This document shows, one piece after another, positions 18,676 through 28,212 of a stretch of DNA of 64,000 nt. Each line of letters starts with the position of its first letter. Position 1 is the first letter of the stretch. Below the pieces are notes generated by a model. That model was not told the origin of the DNA and did not search any database. It saw only the letters and a program-made list of their open reading frames with translations. Position numbers and translations under genes: made by a program. The stretch comes from Salisaeta longa DSM 21114 (GTDB lineage: Bacteria; Bacteroidota; Rhodothermia; Rhodothermales; Salinibacteraceae): NCBI RefSeq assembly GCF_000419585.1, contig NZ_ATTH01000001.1, positions 1,076,005 to 1,140,004 of the forward strand, read 5' to 3'.

Positions 18676-18957
18676 CTATGCGGCCATAAGATACTTTTTG
18701 AGGTAGCGCTCGGCCTCCTGGCGCACCATGCTTTGCATGGGCTTCAGCATAAAGCCGAGATCCACCTGCACCGTTACCTCTTGCGCCGCCACACGAATCT
18801 GGCCTTCCGCCCCGCTTCCCTCAAAGTGAAGCGTGTCGGTCGCCCAGTGGTGGCTAACGCCCAGCCGATCCGACAATTTCTGGGCCACTTTTTCGACGGC
18901 GGTGCGGGCTTGCGCCTTGGTGAGTGCGTGCGACTGCGTGAGTTCGATATCGGCCAT
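18676..18957 (-). CDS. Polyhydroxyalkanoic acid granule-associated/regulatory family protein
   Basis: Protein of 93 residues starting MADIELTQSHALTKAQARTA; a longer frame upstream lacks similarity and was trimmed. The sequence follows the PHA_gran_rgn family pattern: a short helix beginning HALTKAQAR, a WATDTLHFEGSGAEGQIRV beta segment, a second strand VQVDLGFMLKPM and a basic C-terminal helix. The family is annotated in polyhydroxyalkanoate systems, but its molecular role is not established. No PHA synthase is visible in the window. It is transcribed away from the outer membrane protein gene at 19209. Confidence 0.75.
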   Translation of the reverse strand: MADIELTQSHALTKAQARTAVEKVAQKLSDRLGVSHHWATDTLHFEGSGAEGQIRVAAQEVTVQVDLGFMLKPMQSMVRQEAERYLKKYLMAA

Positions 18958-19208
18958 AGGGATGCGGTGTGTGCAAGCAACAACGGACGATGCACAACGC
19001 GCCCCGAAAGGGCGATGTTGCAGCAGGCGACCTGGCCGCAGGAAACCGACGGCCCAACGAAGCACGACCCGCCAAGCCCTCTGCTCACGCATGTCTTCGT
19101 GCGCATTTTGTGTGGAATACGTGCCCACGCCTTCGTTTTGATGGAGCCTCTGCTGCCTTCCCTGTACGTTGGCCCATCGACCGATCAACAAAATGACGCC
19201 CCAACCGG

Positions 19209-20636
19209 ATGTCCCGCTTTGCCGCTGTGCTGTGCCTTGCTCTAGGTGTTTTTGCATGGCCCGCTGACACCCACGCACAGGACGCCCCCGCCGACACCAC
19301 GCTCCGCTACGAGGAGCCGCCCCGCGCGACCCTCAACTTTTGGGCGACCGACCGGCGCATTCAGCTGCTCGACCGCATCCACGCCACCGACAACCGGACG
19401 TACGACCGGGGCGTCTTTCGGCACATCACCCCAGGGATGGATCGCGAGTATGCGCTCGACATGGTCTCGTACCAGTTCTCGATGATGGCCAACCATGCCT
19501 GGCAGCAAACGCCCGATGGCATGCGGCTTCGCTTTGGCAGCATCCAGCGGCCCGACTGGGCGGTGGTTACCCAACTGAAAGAACAAACCGCGTTTGGCAA
19601 GACGCACGGCCTTTCTGTGAACGCTTGGCTGCAGCAAGACGCCCGCGCCAGCCGCGCCTTCGTGGAACTGGGCTACGGCTGGTCGCCTGCCAAGGGGCAC
19701 CGGGTGGGCATTCAGCATACTTTTGCCGATTACAAGCCCAGCCTCGACGCGACGCTGTTCTACGTCTACCGCCACCCGTCAATTGGCGCCGTGCGGGCCA
19801 CCGTAACGGCGCTCGACGTCTACAACGATTTTATTTACGAAGGGCTGGGTGTTGAGGCCAATCAGGAAGATATCGTGCGCACCTACGGGCACCGTCCCTT
19901 TCTTTTGGGGCTGGAGTGGAACAGCCCCGCACGCTATCCGCTTCGCGCAGAACTTGTTGCCCACGTGCAAACGCAGAGCGCGGCCACCCTTCGGTCGCAG
20001 CGCGAGGCTGGATACGCGTACACCGATGTGCGGGAGGCGGCCTTTGGTGGGGCGCTGCTTGCGTATGAACGGGCCTGGTGGACGGTAGGCGTTGAGGCGC
20101 GCTACGATCGCAGCGCCTTGCAGCGCACCGGCTTGGGGCCGGCCGTGCAAAGCGCCTACGCAACGGAGCAGACGTTTTGGCATTACGGCGCGTTTGCCGC
20201 CGCCCACTGGGGCCGTTGGCGTACCGAAGCCACATATGCCATCGAAGACTACACCGACCGGCAGAGCGGACGCAACTTCGAGCTCTCCACCGTGGGCCGC
20301 GCCTTCCGATACAATGAACGGCGTCACGTAACGCGCATCCAGGGCACCTACGATATTGCCGGGGGCGCGTGGCCGTATGTGGGCCTCGAATATGCCGCCG
20401 TCGTGCGCAACCTCAACGGCGACAAAACTGTCCTCACGCGCAACTGGACAAGCGAATACTACACCGAAGGGCCCAGCAACTACCGCGTCAACCTTCTGCT
20501 GGGCTACCGCTTTCGGCGCGGCTCGTTCGTGTTTGGCGTGGGCTACGACACCGATAACGACGACCTCCCGCCCGGCATCCCCGATTCGCCCGGTCGTTTC
20601 GATAATGCGTACAGCCGCCTCACCATCGTGTGGTAG
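19209..20636 (+). CDS. Probable outer membrane beta-barrel protein
   Basis: Protein of 475 residues with a signal peptide (FAAVLCLALGVFAWPADTHAQ). The mature part is rich in alternating strands with aromatic girdle residues (WWTVGVEARYDR, FWHYGAFAAAHWGRWRTEATY, YRVNLLLGYRFRRGSFVFGV) and ends in aromatic YSRLTIVW. The terminal tryptophan is typical of barrels inserted by the BAM machine. No family was recognised. It is 78 nt upstream of the M14 peptidase gene on the same strand, so the two exported products may be co-expressed. Confidence 0.72.
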   Translation: MSRFAAVLCLALGVFAWPADTHAQDAPADTTLRYEEPPRATLNFWATDRRIQLLDRIHATDNRTYDRGVFRHITPGMDREYALDMVSYQFSMMANHAWQQTPDGMRLRFGSIQRPDWAVVTQLKEQTAFGKTHGLSVNAWLQQDARASRAFVELGYGWSPAKGHRVGIQHTFADYKPSLDATLFYVYRHPSIGAVRATVTALDVYNDFIYEGLGVEANQEDIVRTYGHRPFLLGLEWNSPARYPLRAELVAHVQTQSAATLRSQREAGYAYTDVREAAFGGALLAYERAWWTVGVEARYDRSALQRTGLGPAVQSAYATEQTFWHYGAFAAAHWGRWRTEATYAIEDYTDRQSGRNFELSTVGRAFRYNERRHVTRIQGTYDIAGGAWPYVGLEYAAVVRNLNGDKTVLTRNWTSEYYTEGPSNYRVNLLLGYRFRRGSFVFGVGYDTDNDDLPPGIPDSPGRFDNAYSRLTIVW

Positions 20637-20714
20637 ACGACACGCCACTTGCCTTTTGAAGCGGAAACCGTTTTGTTGGAGAACCACCCGTTTCCAGCAC
20701 GCACGCTCCCGCTT

Positions 20715-23243
20715 ATGTCCCACGCTACGATTCGTCGCTTCGCCTGCAGCATTGTCGTTCTGCTTTTCAGTGTTGCCGCCGCGTCCGGCCAGTCGGTGCA
20801 AGCACCCGGCGATTTCTTAGGCCACCGCCTGGGCGAGCAGTTTACGCACCACCACCGGGTGGTTGACTACGTGACGCACGTTGCCGCGCAGTCCGATCGT
20901 GTGCAGCTTGAACGCTACGGGCAGTCGTACGAAGGGCGGCCGCTGCTTGCCACGTACATCTCAACGCCCGAGAACCTCGCGCGGCTCAAGGAGCTGCGCA
21001 CGGCGCACCTGCAGCGCATCGGATTAACCGCGGGCGCCGCGGCGCCGCCCAACGCCAACACACCCGCCATCGTGTGGCTCAGCTACAACGTGCATGGCAA
21101 CGAGTCGGTCTCCACCGAAGCAGCCATGAGCGTGCTGCACCGGTTGGCCACCCGCACGGGCGACGTACAGGAATGGCTGCAGAACGTGATTGTGGTGCTC
21201 GACCCCTGCCTCAATCCCGACGGCCGCGAGCGGTACGTGCACTGGTACGAGCGCACGCGCGGCATGCAGCCCAACGCCTCGCCGCAGGCCCGCAGTCACC
21301 ACGAGCCGTGGCACGCGGGGCGCTCCAACCACTACTACTTCGACCTGAACCGCGATTGGGCCTGGGCGGTGCAGCAGGAGACGCGCCAGCGCCTGGCGCT
21401 GTACAACACCTGGATGCCGCACATCCACGTCGATTTTCACGAGCAGGGATACAACGAACCCTACTATTTCGCCCCGGCGGCCGAGCCCATCCACGAAAAC
21501 GTGACGGCGTTTCAGCGCCGCTTTCAGGAGACGGTGGGCCTGAACAACGCTCGGTACTTCGACCGCAACGGCTGGCTGTACTTCACCGGCGAGGTGTTCG
21601 ACCTGTTCTATCCCGGCTACGGCGACACGTGGCCGCTCTTCAACGGCGCGATTGGCATGACCTACGAGCAGGGCGGCATTGGCGCGGGGCTGGCCGTGCG
21701 CACCGCAGCGGGCGATACGCTGACGCTCGACGAGCGCATTGCGCACCATCGCGCCAGCAGCCTGGCCACCATCGAAACCGCGGCCACCCATCGGGGCACA
21801 CTCGTTCAGGAGTTCATCGACTACTACCGCTCGGGGCAAGACGACCCGCCCGGGCACTACGCCGCCTACCTCGTAAAAGCAACCACCGCCGACCGGGATC
21901 GGATCGCGGCGCTTCACGACCACCTCACCCGCCAAGGCATCGTGGCAACGGTGGCGCGCGCTGCGGCCGGACGCGTGCAGGGCACCCGCTACCACGACGG
22001 CCTGCGCACCGACGTGCAGATTGCAGCGGGCGACCTTGTGGTGCCGGCGCAGCAGCCCAAGGCGCGCCTCACCAAGGTGCTGATGGAGCCGCGGCCCACG
22101 ATCATCGATTCGGTGACGTACGACATCACCGCCTGGACGCTGCCCTACGCCTACGGGCTCGAAGCGTACGGCCTGTCGCGTGCGCCCCAGGTGGCGGAGG
22201 CGCGGGCGCCCACCGGTCCTAGCGCGCCCGCCGAGGGGGCGCCCTACGCCTACGTGGTGGCCTGGAAGAGCCTGGCCGACGTCGCCTTTGTGGGCGACCT
22301 GCTGGAGCAGGGCCTTCAGGCGCGCATCGCCCGGCAGGGCTTCGCCTTGCGCGGCACCACCTACGCCCGCGGCACGCTCATCTTCACCCGCGCCGACAAC
22401 AAGGCGCTGGGCGAGGCCTTCGACCGCCGCATGCGCCGGCTGGCCGACACCCACGATCAACCAATTGTTGCAGCGGCCACGGGACTCGTCGACCAGGGCC
22501 CCGACTTCGGGTCGGCCAATGTGCCGGTGATGGATCGTCCTACGGTGGCCACGCTCGGCGGCCCGCCAGCATCTTCCTACGACGTGGGCGAGGTGTGGCA
22601 CTTCTTCGACCAGACCATCGCCTACCCGCTCACCCTCCTTCCGCCCGATGACTTTGCGGCATCGATGCTCGACGACGTGGATGTTCTCATTCTGCCGGGC
22701 GGCTACGGCTATGCCGACTGGATGACGAGTGCGCGGCGCGCGGCGCTCGTGGAATGGGTGCGCAATGGCGGTCAGCTGATCGCCCTCGGGCGCGCCAACC
22801 ACGCCCTGGCCGGGCACAAGCCGTTTGCGCTGAAGGCGAAGCCCCCGCTGCCCGACACCTCGGCCCTCGATACGTACGGCACGGCCGAACGCACGGCCGC
22901 CATGCGCGGCACGCCCGGCAGCATCCACCTGGCGCAGCTCGACACCACCCATCCCCTGGCCGCGGGCCTCGGGGCGCGCTACTACAGCCTCAAAACGAGC
23001 GGCTTGGCCTTTAGCTACCTCAGCGACGGCTGGAACGTGGCTACCCTGCCCACCGGAACGCCCCTGGCTGGCTTTATTGGCACAACGGCGCAGCAGCGCA
23101 TCGCCGAAACGCTCGTCTTTGGGACGCAGCCCCTGGGCGAGGGCACGGTTGTTTACTTTGCCGACAACCCGCTCTTCCGCGGCTTCTGGTATGGCGGGCA
23201 AATGGCGTTTAGCAACGCGGTCTTCCAGCTCAGCGTGCCGTAA
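20715..23243 (+). CDS. Secreted M14 family zinc carboxypeptidase with C-terminal class I amidotransferase-like domain
   Basis: Protein of 842 residues from MSHATIRRF, where a signal peptide begins (SIVVLLFSVAAASGQ). The M14 domain has the zinc ligands in VHGNES (His/Glu, about residues 127-130) and HVDFHEQGYNEPYY, and the probable catalytic glutamate in MTYEQGGIG (about 316). The C-terminal third (about 650-740) contains DVLILPGGYGYADW and WVRNGGQLIALG, a class I glutamine-amidotransferase-like fold, as in several large Bacteroidota M14 peptidases. It likely digests peptides outside the cytoplasm. Confidence 0.9.
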   Translation: MSHATIRRFACSIVVLLFSVAAASGQSVQAPGDFLGHRLGEQFTHHHRVVDYVTHVAAQSDRVQLERYGQSYEGRPLLATYISTPENLARLKELRTAHLQRIGLTAGAAAPPNANTPAIVWLSYNVHGNESVSTEAAMSVLHRLATRTGDVQEWLQNVIVVLDPCLNPDGRERYVHWYERTRGMQPNASPQARSHHEPWHAGRSNHYYFDLNRDWAWAVQQETRQRLALYNTWMPHIHVDFHEQGYNEPYYFAPAAEPIHENVTAFQRRFQETVGLNNARYFDRNGWLYFTGEVFDLFYPGYGDTWPLFNGAIGMTYEQGGIGAGLAVRTAAGDTLTLDERIAHHRASSLATIETAATHRGTLVQEFIDYYRSGQDDPPGHYAAYLVKATTADRDRIAALHDHLTRQGIVATVARAAAGRVQGTRYHDGLRTDVQIAAGDLVVPAQQPKARLTKVLMEPRPTIIDSVTYDITAWTLPYAYGLEAYGLSRAPQVAEARAPTGPSAPAEGAPYAYVVAWKSLADVAFVGDLLEQGLQARIARQGFALRGTTYARGTLIFTRADNKALGEAFDRRMRRLADTHDQPIVAAATGLVDQGPDFGSANVPVMDRPTVATLGGPPASSYDVGEVWHFFDQTIAYPLTLLPPDDFAASMLDDVDVLILPGGYGYADWMTSARRAALVEWVRNGGQLIALGRANHALAGHKPFALKAKPPLPDTSALDTYGTAERTAAMRGTPGSIHLAQLDTTHPLAAGLGARYYSLKTSGLAFSYLSDGWNVATLPTGTPLAGFIGTTAQQRIAETLVFGTQPLGEGTVVYFADNPLFRGFWYGGQMAFSNAVFQLSVP

Positions 23244-23277
23244 CGTGCGACACGTTGCAAGCTGAAGAAACGGACTG

Positions 23278-24138
23278 GCAAGGCAATCGCATCAATTTGG
23301 ATTCGTACTAACGCCAATCAGGAGTGATTTGCAAAATGATGATGATATGCCTTTGAAGCATGGGCTGACTTTGAAATGCTCAGTGCGGATTCACGATGAC
23401 TCATGCGGTGGCTCTATCAGTACATCTCGCTTATTGCAATGTGCGGCAGGTTTTTGCTCGTTTGTGGAGATTGCCCTTTCAGGATGACCTAAAGGCCCCG
23501 CCACAGGCATGACCTGGAGGCCCCTACGCTCTCTGCATTCGCTCGCGACGAAATGAATGGTTGGCTGAAGGCTCAAACGTCGAGGCTTCAAATGAACGTT
23601 CGGGTGGATTTGCGCATCTGCACGCTCAACGCATGAAAAAGCAGTATGCTTCTTGTCATCGCGAGGAGTGAGGGGCCTTGGTCATGCCACTGGTGCGCAT
23701 GCGAGCGACGCGGCGATCTCCATGTACGAGCAGGAGCGGCCCATTGCGGAGATTGCCGCGCTCACTCCGTTCGCTCGCAATGACAATAGGAATGAAATGT
23801 AGAAACGATACGTGAATGGTTCAGATGACTGTTCGAACGGATTCGACCAGCTGCACGATCAACGCACAAAAAAGGAGCACGCTGCTTGTCATCGCGAGAA
23901 CTGAGCAGATGCGAAGGACACGGGGATGCCCGTGATGCGATCTCCATGTACGGGCAGGAGTGACCCATTGCGGATATCGCTCTTTGGAAGATGTCCAAGA
24001 CCGTTGCAACAATCTTGCTTATTCATTCTGACGCCGTTCAGGAATGATTTTCAAAAAGATGGTGAATGCCTTGGAAGCACAAGCCGTCTTCAAAGCGAAC
24101 GGGTCGTGTGCACGTTTACTCATGCTAATGTCATGGCC
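23278..24138 (+). repeat. Dispersed non-coding element, copy 3 (long, internally duplicated)
   Basis: About 860 bp without a credible gene. It begins GGCAATCGCATCAATTTGG and ends near ACTCATGCTAATGTCATGG, a decayed version of the inverted end seen at 9058. The GATACGTGAATGGTTCAGA / CACGCTCAACGCA / TTGTCATCGCGAG / GCGATCTCCATGTACG block occurs about twice, and the 140-bp end unit occurs at both ends (23278-23417 and about 23990-24138), so the copy looks like a duplication or nested insertion. It fills the gap between the M14 peptidase gene and lexA. Confidence 0.72.
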
Positions 24139-24152
24139 GCGCCGGGCACCGC

Positions 24153-24181
24153 TTGATCTTGCCCTATGTGAGATGTATGAT
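24153..24181 (+). promoter_or_regulatory. lexA promoter
   Basis: TTGATC (24153-24158), exactly 17 bp, then TATGAT (24176-24181). Transcription would begin near 24188, about 38 nt before the lexA ATG and directly at the SOS box. Confidence 0.65.
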
Positions 24182-24190
24182 ACAGATGTG

Positions 24191-24202
24191 GAACATATGT
24201 TT
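24191..24202 (+). promoter_or_regulatory. LexA (SOS) box in front of lexA
   Basis: GAACATATGTTT matches the Gram-positive-type SOS operator GAAC-N4-GTTC at 7 of 8 fixed positions, with a perfect core palindrome AACATATGTT (24192-24201). Its place at the transcription start would let LexA block its own promoter. It is the only such site noticed in the window. Confidence 0.65.
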
Positions 24203-24225
24203 ATCCCTCGGGACCGACGGCGCTT

Positions 24226-24861
24226 ATGGGACGCAAAAAGCTCACGGCCAAGCAACATGAGTTTCTGCAGTACCTCATCGACTTCGTGGACGACCACGAG
24301 GTGTGGCCGACCTACCAAGCCATCATCGACCACTTTCAGTACCGGTCGCCGAACAGCGTCACGCAAAACCTGAAAGCCCTGCACCGCAAGGGGCATCTTA
24401 TCCGCGACGAGCAGCACGGCTACCAGCTGGCGCCGCGCTACCAGGGTTCCGCTGAACCCGGCATTCCCATCCGCGGCATCATCTCGGCGGGCACGTTGCA
24501 AGAAGCCGTCGAGGCCGACCTAGGCACCATCACGCTGGACGTCCTCTTCCCGCATCTTGACCGCATGTTCGCCATCCGCGTCTCGGGGCAATCCATGAAA
24601 GGCGCCGACATCCACGATGGCGACTACGTGCTGCTCATTGACGATGACATCCCCAACGGCGGCATTGGGGCCGTGTTGTATGACGGCGAAACGTCACTCA
24701 AGCGCGTGTACCATGACGATGTGGATGGCCTGCGGCTCGAACCGGCCAATCCCGACTATGACGACATTCACATCTGCCCGGATGTGTTTGAGGAGGTGCG
24801 CGTCTTGGGCCGCTACGTGGGCCACGTAAGCGACCGGGGCATCTTCAAGCGATCGGCGTGA
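24226..24861 (+). CDS. lexA: LexA repressor
   Basis: Protein of 211 residues. The N-terminal winged helix (LTAKQHEFLQYLIDFVDDHE, then PNSVTQNLKALHRKG) binds DNA. The C-terminal S24 peptidase domain has the Ala88-Gly89 cleavage site in GIISAGTLQE, the nucleophile Ser123 in SGQSMKGADI and the general base Lys159 in ETSLKRV. RecA filaments trigger self-cleavage and so release SOS genes. A matching operator and promoter lie just upstream (24153-24202). No other SOS gene is adjacent. It converges with the histidine kinase gene (37 nt gap). Confidence 0.96.
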   Translation: MGRKKLTAKQHEFLQYLIDFVDDHEVWPTYQAIIDHFQYRSPNSVTQNLKALHRKGHLIRDEQHGYQLAPRYQGSAEPGIPIRGIISAGTLQEAVEADLGTITLDVLFPHLDRMFAIRVSGQSMKGADIHDGDYVLLIDDDIPNGGIGAVLYDGETSLKRVYHDDVDGLRLEPANPDYDDIHICPDVFEEVRVLGRYVGHVSDRGIFKRSA

Positions 24862-24898
24862 TGCCGGAAGTACGCCTCGGGGCACCGCTCGCCTCCTC

Positions 24899-26839
24899 TC
24901 ACGTCACGCGGGCCACGCGCGGCAGCAGCACACGAATGGTGGTGCCCCGGCCCTGCACGCTGTCAATTTCTAGCGTCCCGTTCATCTTCTCGACGAGGCG
25001 CTTTGACACCGTAAGGCCCAGTCCGCTACCCTGGTGGGTGCGCGCGAGGCCCTCGCTTTCTTGCGAGAAGGCATCGAAGATACGCGGCAAGAACGACGCG
25101 TCGATGCCGCAGCCCGTATCGGTCACCTCAATGGACACCGTGTCGGCGGTCGCGTCTACACAAATGGCCACCTCGCCCTCGGACGTAAACTTGACTGCGT
25201 TGTCGACGAGGTGATGCAACACCCGCCCGAACAGCTCATAATCGAGGCGCGCATAGACGCGCTCGTCGGGCGTTTCGAGCGTGAAGTCGAGGCCTTGCGC
25301 CTCGACCATGTGCACGAGGCTCTCGGTGAGGCCGTGCACGGCTTCGGATACAGCATGCGTCTTCAGCGACAGATCCAGCGCATCCGCTTCCAGTTGCGCC
25401 AGGTCGAGCAGCGAATCGAGGGTGAGGTGCAGGCGCCGCCCGCTGCGCTCAATGAGCCGGATGAAGCGCCGGTACTTGTCGGGCACGCCCTCGCGCAGCA
25501 TCGACGTAAACCCGAGGATGACCGTGAGCGGCGTGCGCATTTCGTGGGTCATGTTTGAGAGCACCGCCGAGCGAAACCGCGCCACCTCCTCGGCCTTTTC
25601 CTTTGCCTCCACGAGGGCCGCGCGGGCTTCGGTGCGGCGCGTGATGTCCGTCATCACCGTAAGCACGCACGGCTCATCGCGCAGGCGAATCCGCTGAAAG
25701 GAGCAGAGCATGGTCACCGTGTCGCCGGCTGCTGTCCGAAACTGTGCCTCAAAGTCTCGCACCGCCGACTCCTCAGCGAGACGATTTTTGAGGGTTTCGC
25801 GGCGGGACGGATCGGCCCACAGCCCCAATTCATCGGCCGGCGTGTGGGTAAGCTCCGAGCGGCTGTAGCCGAGCGCCGTGCACATCGCGTCGTTCACGTC
25901 GAGGTACTGCCCGTCTGCCAGGCGGCAGATGCCCACCGGGGCGGGGCTGGTTCGAAACACCTTTTGGAACAGGTCGCGGCTTTCGCGGAGCGCCGCGGTG
26001 GCCTCCTTGCGTGCGGTCACATCCGCAAACCCAATCAGCGCGCACGACACGCCGTTTAGCTCTGCCTGACGAGCGCTGCACAGCACCGTCCGCGGCGCGC
26101 CCGTCTTGCACGGGAGCACGAGCTCGTAATCCTGGAAGCTGCCTTCCTGTTGCAGGTGCGCTACAAGGCGCAGGCGCTCCGTCGCCGGTAGCCCGCCCTC
26201 AACGTCGGCAATGCGCTGCCCCACCAACTGATGCGCCGTGTAGCCCGTAAGCTCCGTGAGCCGATCGCTCACTTCCATGATGGCTCCCGTCTTCATCTCC
26301 ACGATCATGAGCGCCGCCGGCCCTAAGTGGAAGGCGGTGTCGAAGAGGTTGAGCGTTTCGGCAAGCGTTTCGGCAAGCTGATGCTGCGTTGCCCGATCGC
26401 GCAACACCGCGAGCGTCTGCGACGGGTCGTTAGGCAGGTGCACAAACGCAAGGGCGAGCCGCTGCGCCGGCGCTGCGGGGAACCGATATTCGGAGAACGC
26501 AGGCGTCTCCTCGGCCCCATCCGCCGCCCACTGCTGCATGAGGCGGGAGCGCTCGTCGTCGGCCACAACCTGCGAGAGGGTGGCCCCCTGCAGCTCCGAC
26601 GGGTCGCTGCGCCCCAGCAGGCGCCCGGCCCTCGCGTTCGCAAACCGGATGGTGCCCGCGTGGGCGTCGAGCAACAACAGGCCATCGGGCACTGCGTGCA
26701 GCACCGCCGGTGACACCGGAGCTGCCGTGAGGCGCTTCCGCAATTCGTCGTTCGCATCGCGCGACGCTTGTAACGCCTCGTGCAGCCGCTCTACTTCGCC
26801 ACGCAACTGCTGCTTCGATGCGTTGTCTACATCAATCAT
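24899..26839 (-). CDS. PAS-domain sensor histidine kinase
   Basis: Protein of 646 residues from MIDVDNASKQ. Order of parts: an N-terminal coiled coil (LRGEVERLHEALQASRDAND); three PAS domains starting near VLHAVPDGLLLLDA, FDTAFHLGPAALMIVE and VFRTSPAPVGICRLADGQ; the HisKA helix with the phospho-acceptor in MTHEMRTPLTVILGF; then an HATPase domain with DNAVKFTSEG (N box), DTGCGIDASF (G1) and GSGLGLTVSKRLVEKM (G2). There are no membrane helices, so it is a cytoplasmic sensor. No response regulator gene is adjacent, making it an orphan kinase. The ligand is unknown. Confidence 0.93.
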   Translation of the reverse strand: MIDVDNASKQQLRGEVERLHEALQASRDANDELRKRLTAAPVSPAVLHAVPDGLLLLDAHAGTIRFANARAGRLLGRSDPSELQGATLSQVVADDERSRLMQQWAADGAEETPAFSEYRFPAAPAQRLALAFVHLPNDPSQTLAVLRDRATQHQLAETLAETLNLFDTAFHLGPAALMIVEMKTGAIMEVSDRLTELTGYTAHQLVGQRIADVEGGLPATERLRLVAHLQQEGSFQDYELVLPCKTGAPRTVLCSARQAELNGVSCALIGFADVTARKEATAALRESRDLFQKVFRTSPAPVGICRLADGQYLDVNDAMCTALGYSRSELTHTPADELGLWADPSRRETLKNRLAEESAVRDFEAQFRTAAGDTVTMLCSFQRIRLRDEPCVLTVMTDITRRTEARAALVEAKEKAEEVARFRSAVLSNMTHEMRTPLTVILGFTSMLREGVPDKYRRFIRLIERSGRRLHLTLDSLLDLAQLEADALDLSLKTHAVSEAVHGLTESLVHMVEAQGLDFTLETPDERVYARLDYELFGRVLHHLVDNAVKFTSEGEVAICVDATADTVSIEVTDTGCGIDASFLPRIFDAFSQESEGLARTHQGSGLGLTVSKRLVEKMNGTLEIDSVQGRGTTIRVLLPRVARVT

Positions 26840-27030
26840 ATGGTCGGCCCTGTGGTCCTTCCCACGTCGAGGATGCGCGCACCGCACCTGCAGGTAAGGG
26901 AAGATGGATTACTGCATGTGATTAAAGGCCTTCACCAAGCGGGCGTTGCATGATTTGGTATGGTTGGCGTTACGGTCTTGCAAGCCTTTCGACGGTCGTT
27001 CGTTACCGCCACCAGCCACAAGCACGCCGT

Positions 27031-28170
27031 TCAATACCAGTAGGGCGCCACCAGCTCGAGCACGCGCTTGCTCGCCCGCGCATTTTGCTCGTTGATGGAC
27101 GCGCGCCGGGGGACATCGAACGTTTTGTCTGCGGGATCGCGCAGCGTCTCGGACGGCAAGCCGTGCGTGTCGCTACTCCACTGCTGCCGCCATACGCCCG
27201 GGATGTCGTTGGGGAGCTCCACGGCACACAGCGCCCCAACAAGCAGCGCCCAGATCCGCGCGGTGGCCTCCGGCTGATACCCGCCGCCTAGTGTAAACAG
27301 CGCCCGTCCCTGCGTGTGCTCGTCGGCCAGATCCACCAGCTGCGCAAAGATTGTCTCGTACGCGCGGGTGGTGAGCAGCATATCGGCTAGCGGATCGCTG
27401 AAGTGCGCATCGGCGCCGCATTGCACCACCAGCACATCGGGTTGAAAGCGCTCAAGGGCAAAGGGTACGACGCGCTCGAACGTCTCGATGTAGCTTTCGT
27501 CTTCGGTAAACGGCTCTAACGGAACGTTCAGCGTGGTGCCTTCGCCCGCCCCGACGCCCACTTCATGCACGCCCCCCGTGCCGGGAAAGAGGTACCGCCC
27601 CGACTCATGCAAGCTCAGAGCCAGCACGCCCGGATCCTCGTAGTGAAGGGCTTGCACGCCGTCGCCATGATGCACGTCGATGTCGATGTACGCCACCCGC
27701 TCTCCGGCGTCCCGAAGCGCGTGAATGGCCACCGACAGGTCGCTGTACACGCAAAACCCCGATGCCATCGCCCGCTGGGCATGATGGAGGCCGCCGCCGC
27801 ACTGAAGCACGCGGGCCGCGCGGCCTTCCAAGATGCATCGCGCGCCGAAGAGGGTGCCGCCCACCAGCCCGCGGGCCGCTGCATCCATCCCTTCAAACAG
27901 CGGCACGTCCATCGTGTCGAGGCCATACGCTTTGGCCTGCGGGGTCGCCTCGCCCCGCGAGGCCGCCGCCACGGCGTCGATGAACGCCGCGTCATGCACG
28001 CGGGCCACGTCCGCTCGCGTCGCCACGGAAGGTGCCGTAAGGTCCACGGGATGCCCCAGCGCCTCCAGCAGGGAGAAAAGCATCGCCTGGCGCTTCGGAC
28101 TGAACGGATGGTCGGCGCCAAAGTCGTAGCGATCGTAGCGGGAATGGTAGACAAACAGAGGAGACACCAA
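27031..28170 (-). CDS. Histone deacetylase family protein (AcuC-like)
   Basis: Protein of 379 residues of the class I/II deacetylase fold. Motifs seen: HPFSPKRQAM near the N-terminus, GGGLHHAQRAMASGFCVYSD with the catalytic histidine pair, YIDIDVHHGDGVQALHY with zinc-binding Asp and His, and VVQCGADAHFSDPLADM. The family removes acetyl groups from lysine or polyamines; AcuC of Bacillus deacetylates acetyl-CoA synthetase. The next gene upstream on the same strand (28213) is AcuB-like, 42 nt away, which supports an AcuC-type role. An AcuA acetyltransferase is not visible here. Confidence 0.88.
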   Translation of the reverse strand: MVSPLFVYHSRYDRYDFGADHPFSPKRQAMLFSLLEALGHPVDLTAPSVATRADVARVHDAAFIDAVAAASRGEATPQAKAYGLDTMDVPLFEGMDAAARGLVGGTLFGARCILEGRAARVLQCGGGLHHAQRAMASGFCVYSDLSVAIHALRDAGERVAYIDIDVHHGDGVQALHYEDPGVLALSLHESGRYLFPGTGGVHEVGVGAGEGTTLNVPLEPFTEDESYIETFERVVPFALERFQPDVLVVQCGADAHFSDPLADMLLTTRAYETIFAQLVDLADEHTQGRALFTLGGGYQPEATARIWALLVGALCAVELPNDIPGVWRQQWSSDTHGLPSETLRDPADKTFDVPRRASINEQNARASKRVLELVAPYWY

Positions 28171-28212
28171 AGAGTCGTGGATTGTGAAAGGAACCGGGGT
28201 CGTAGCTGCGCC

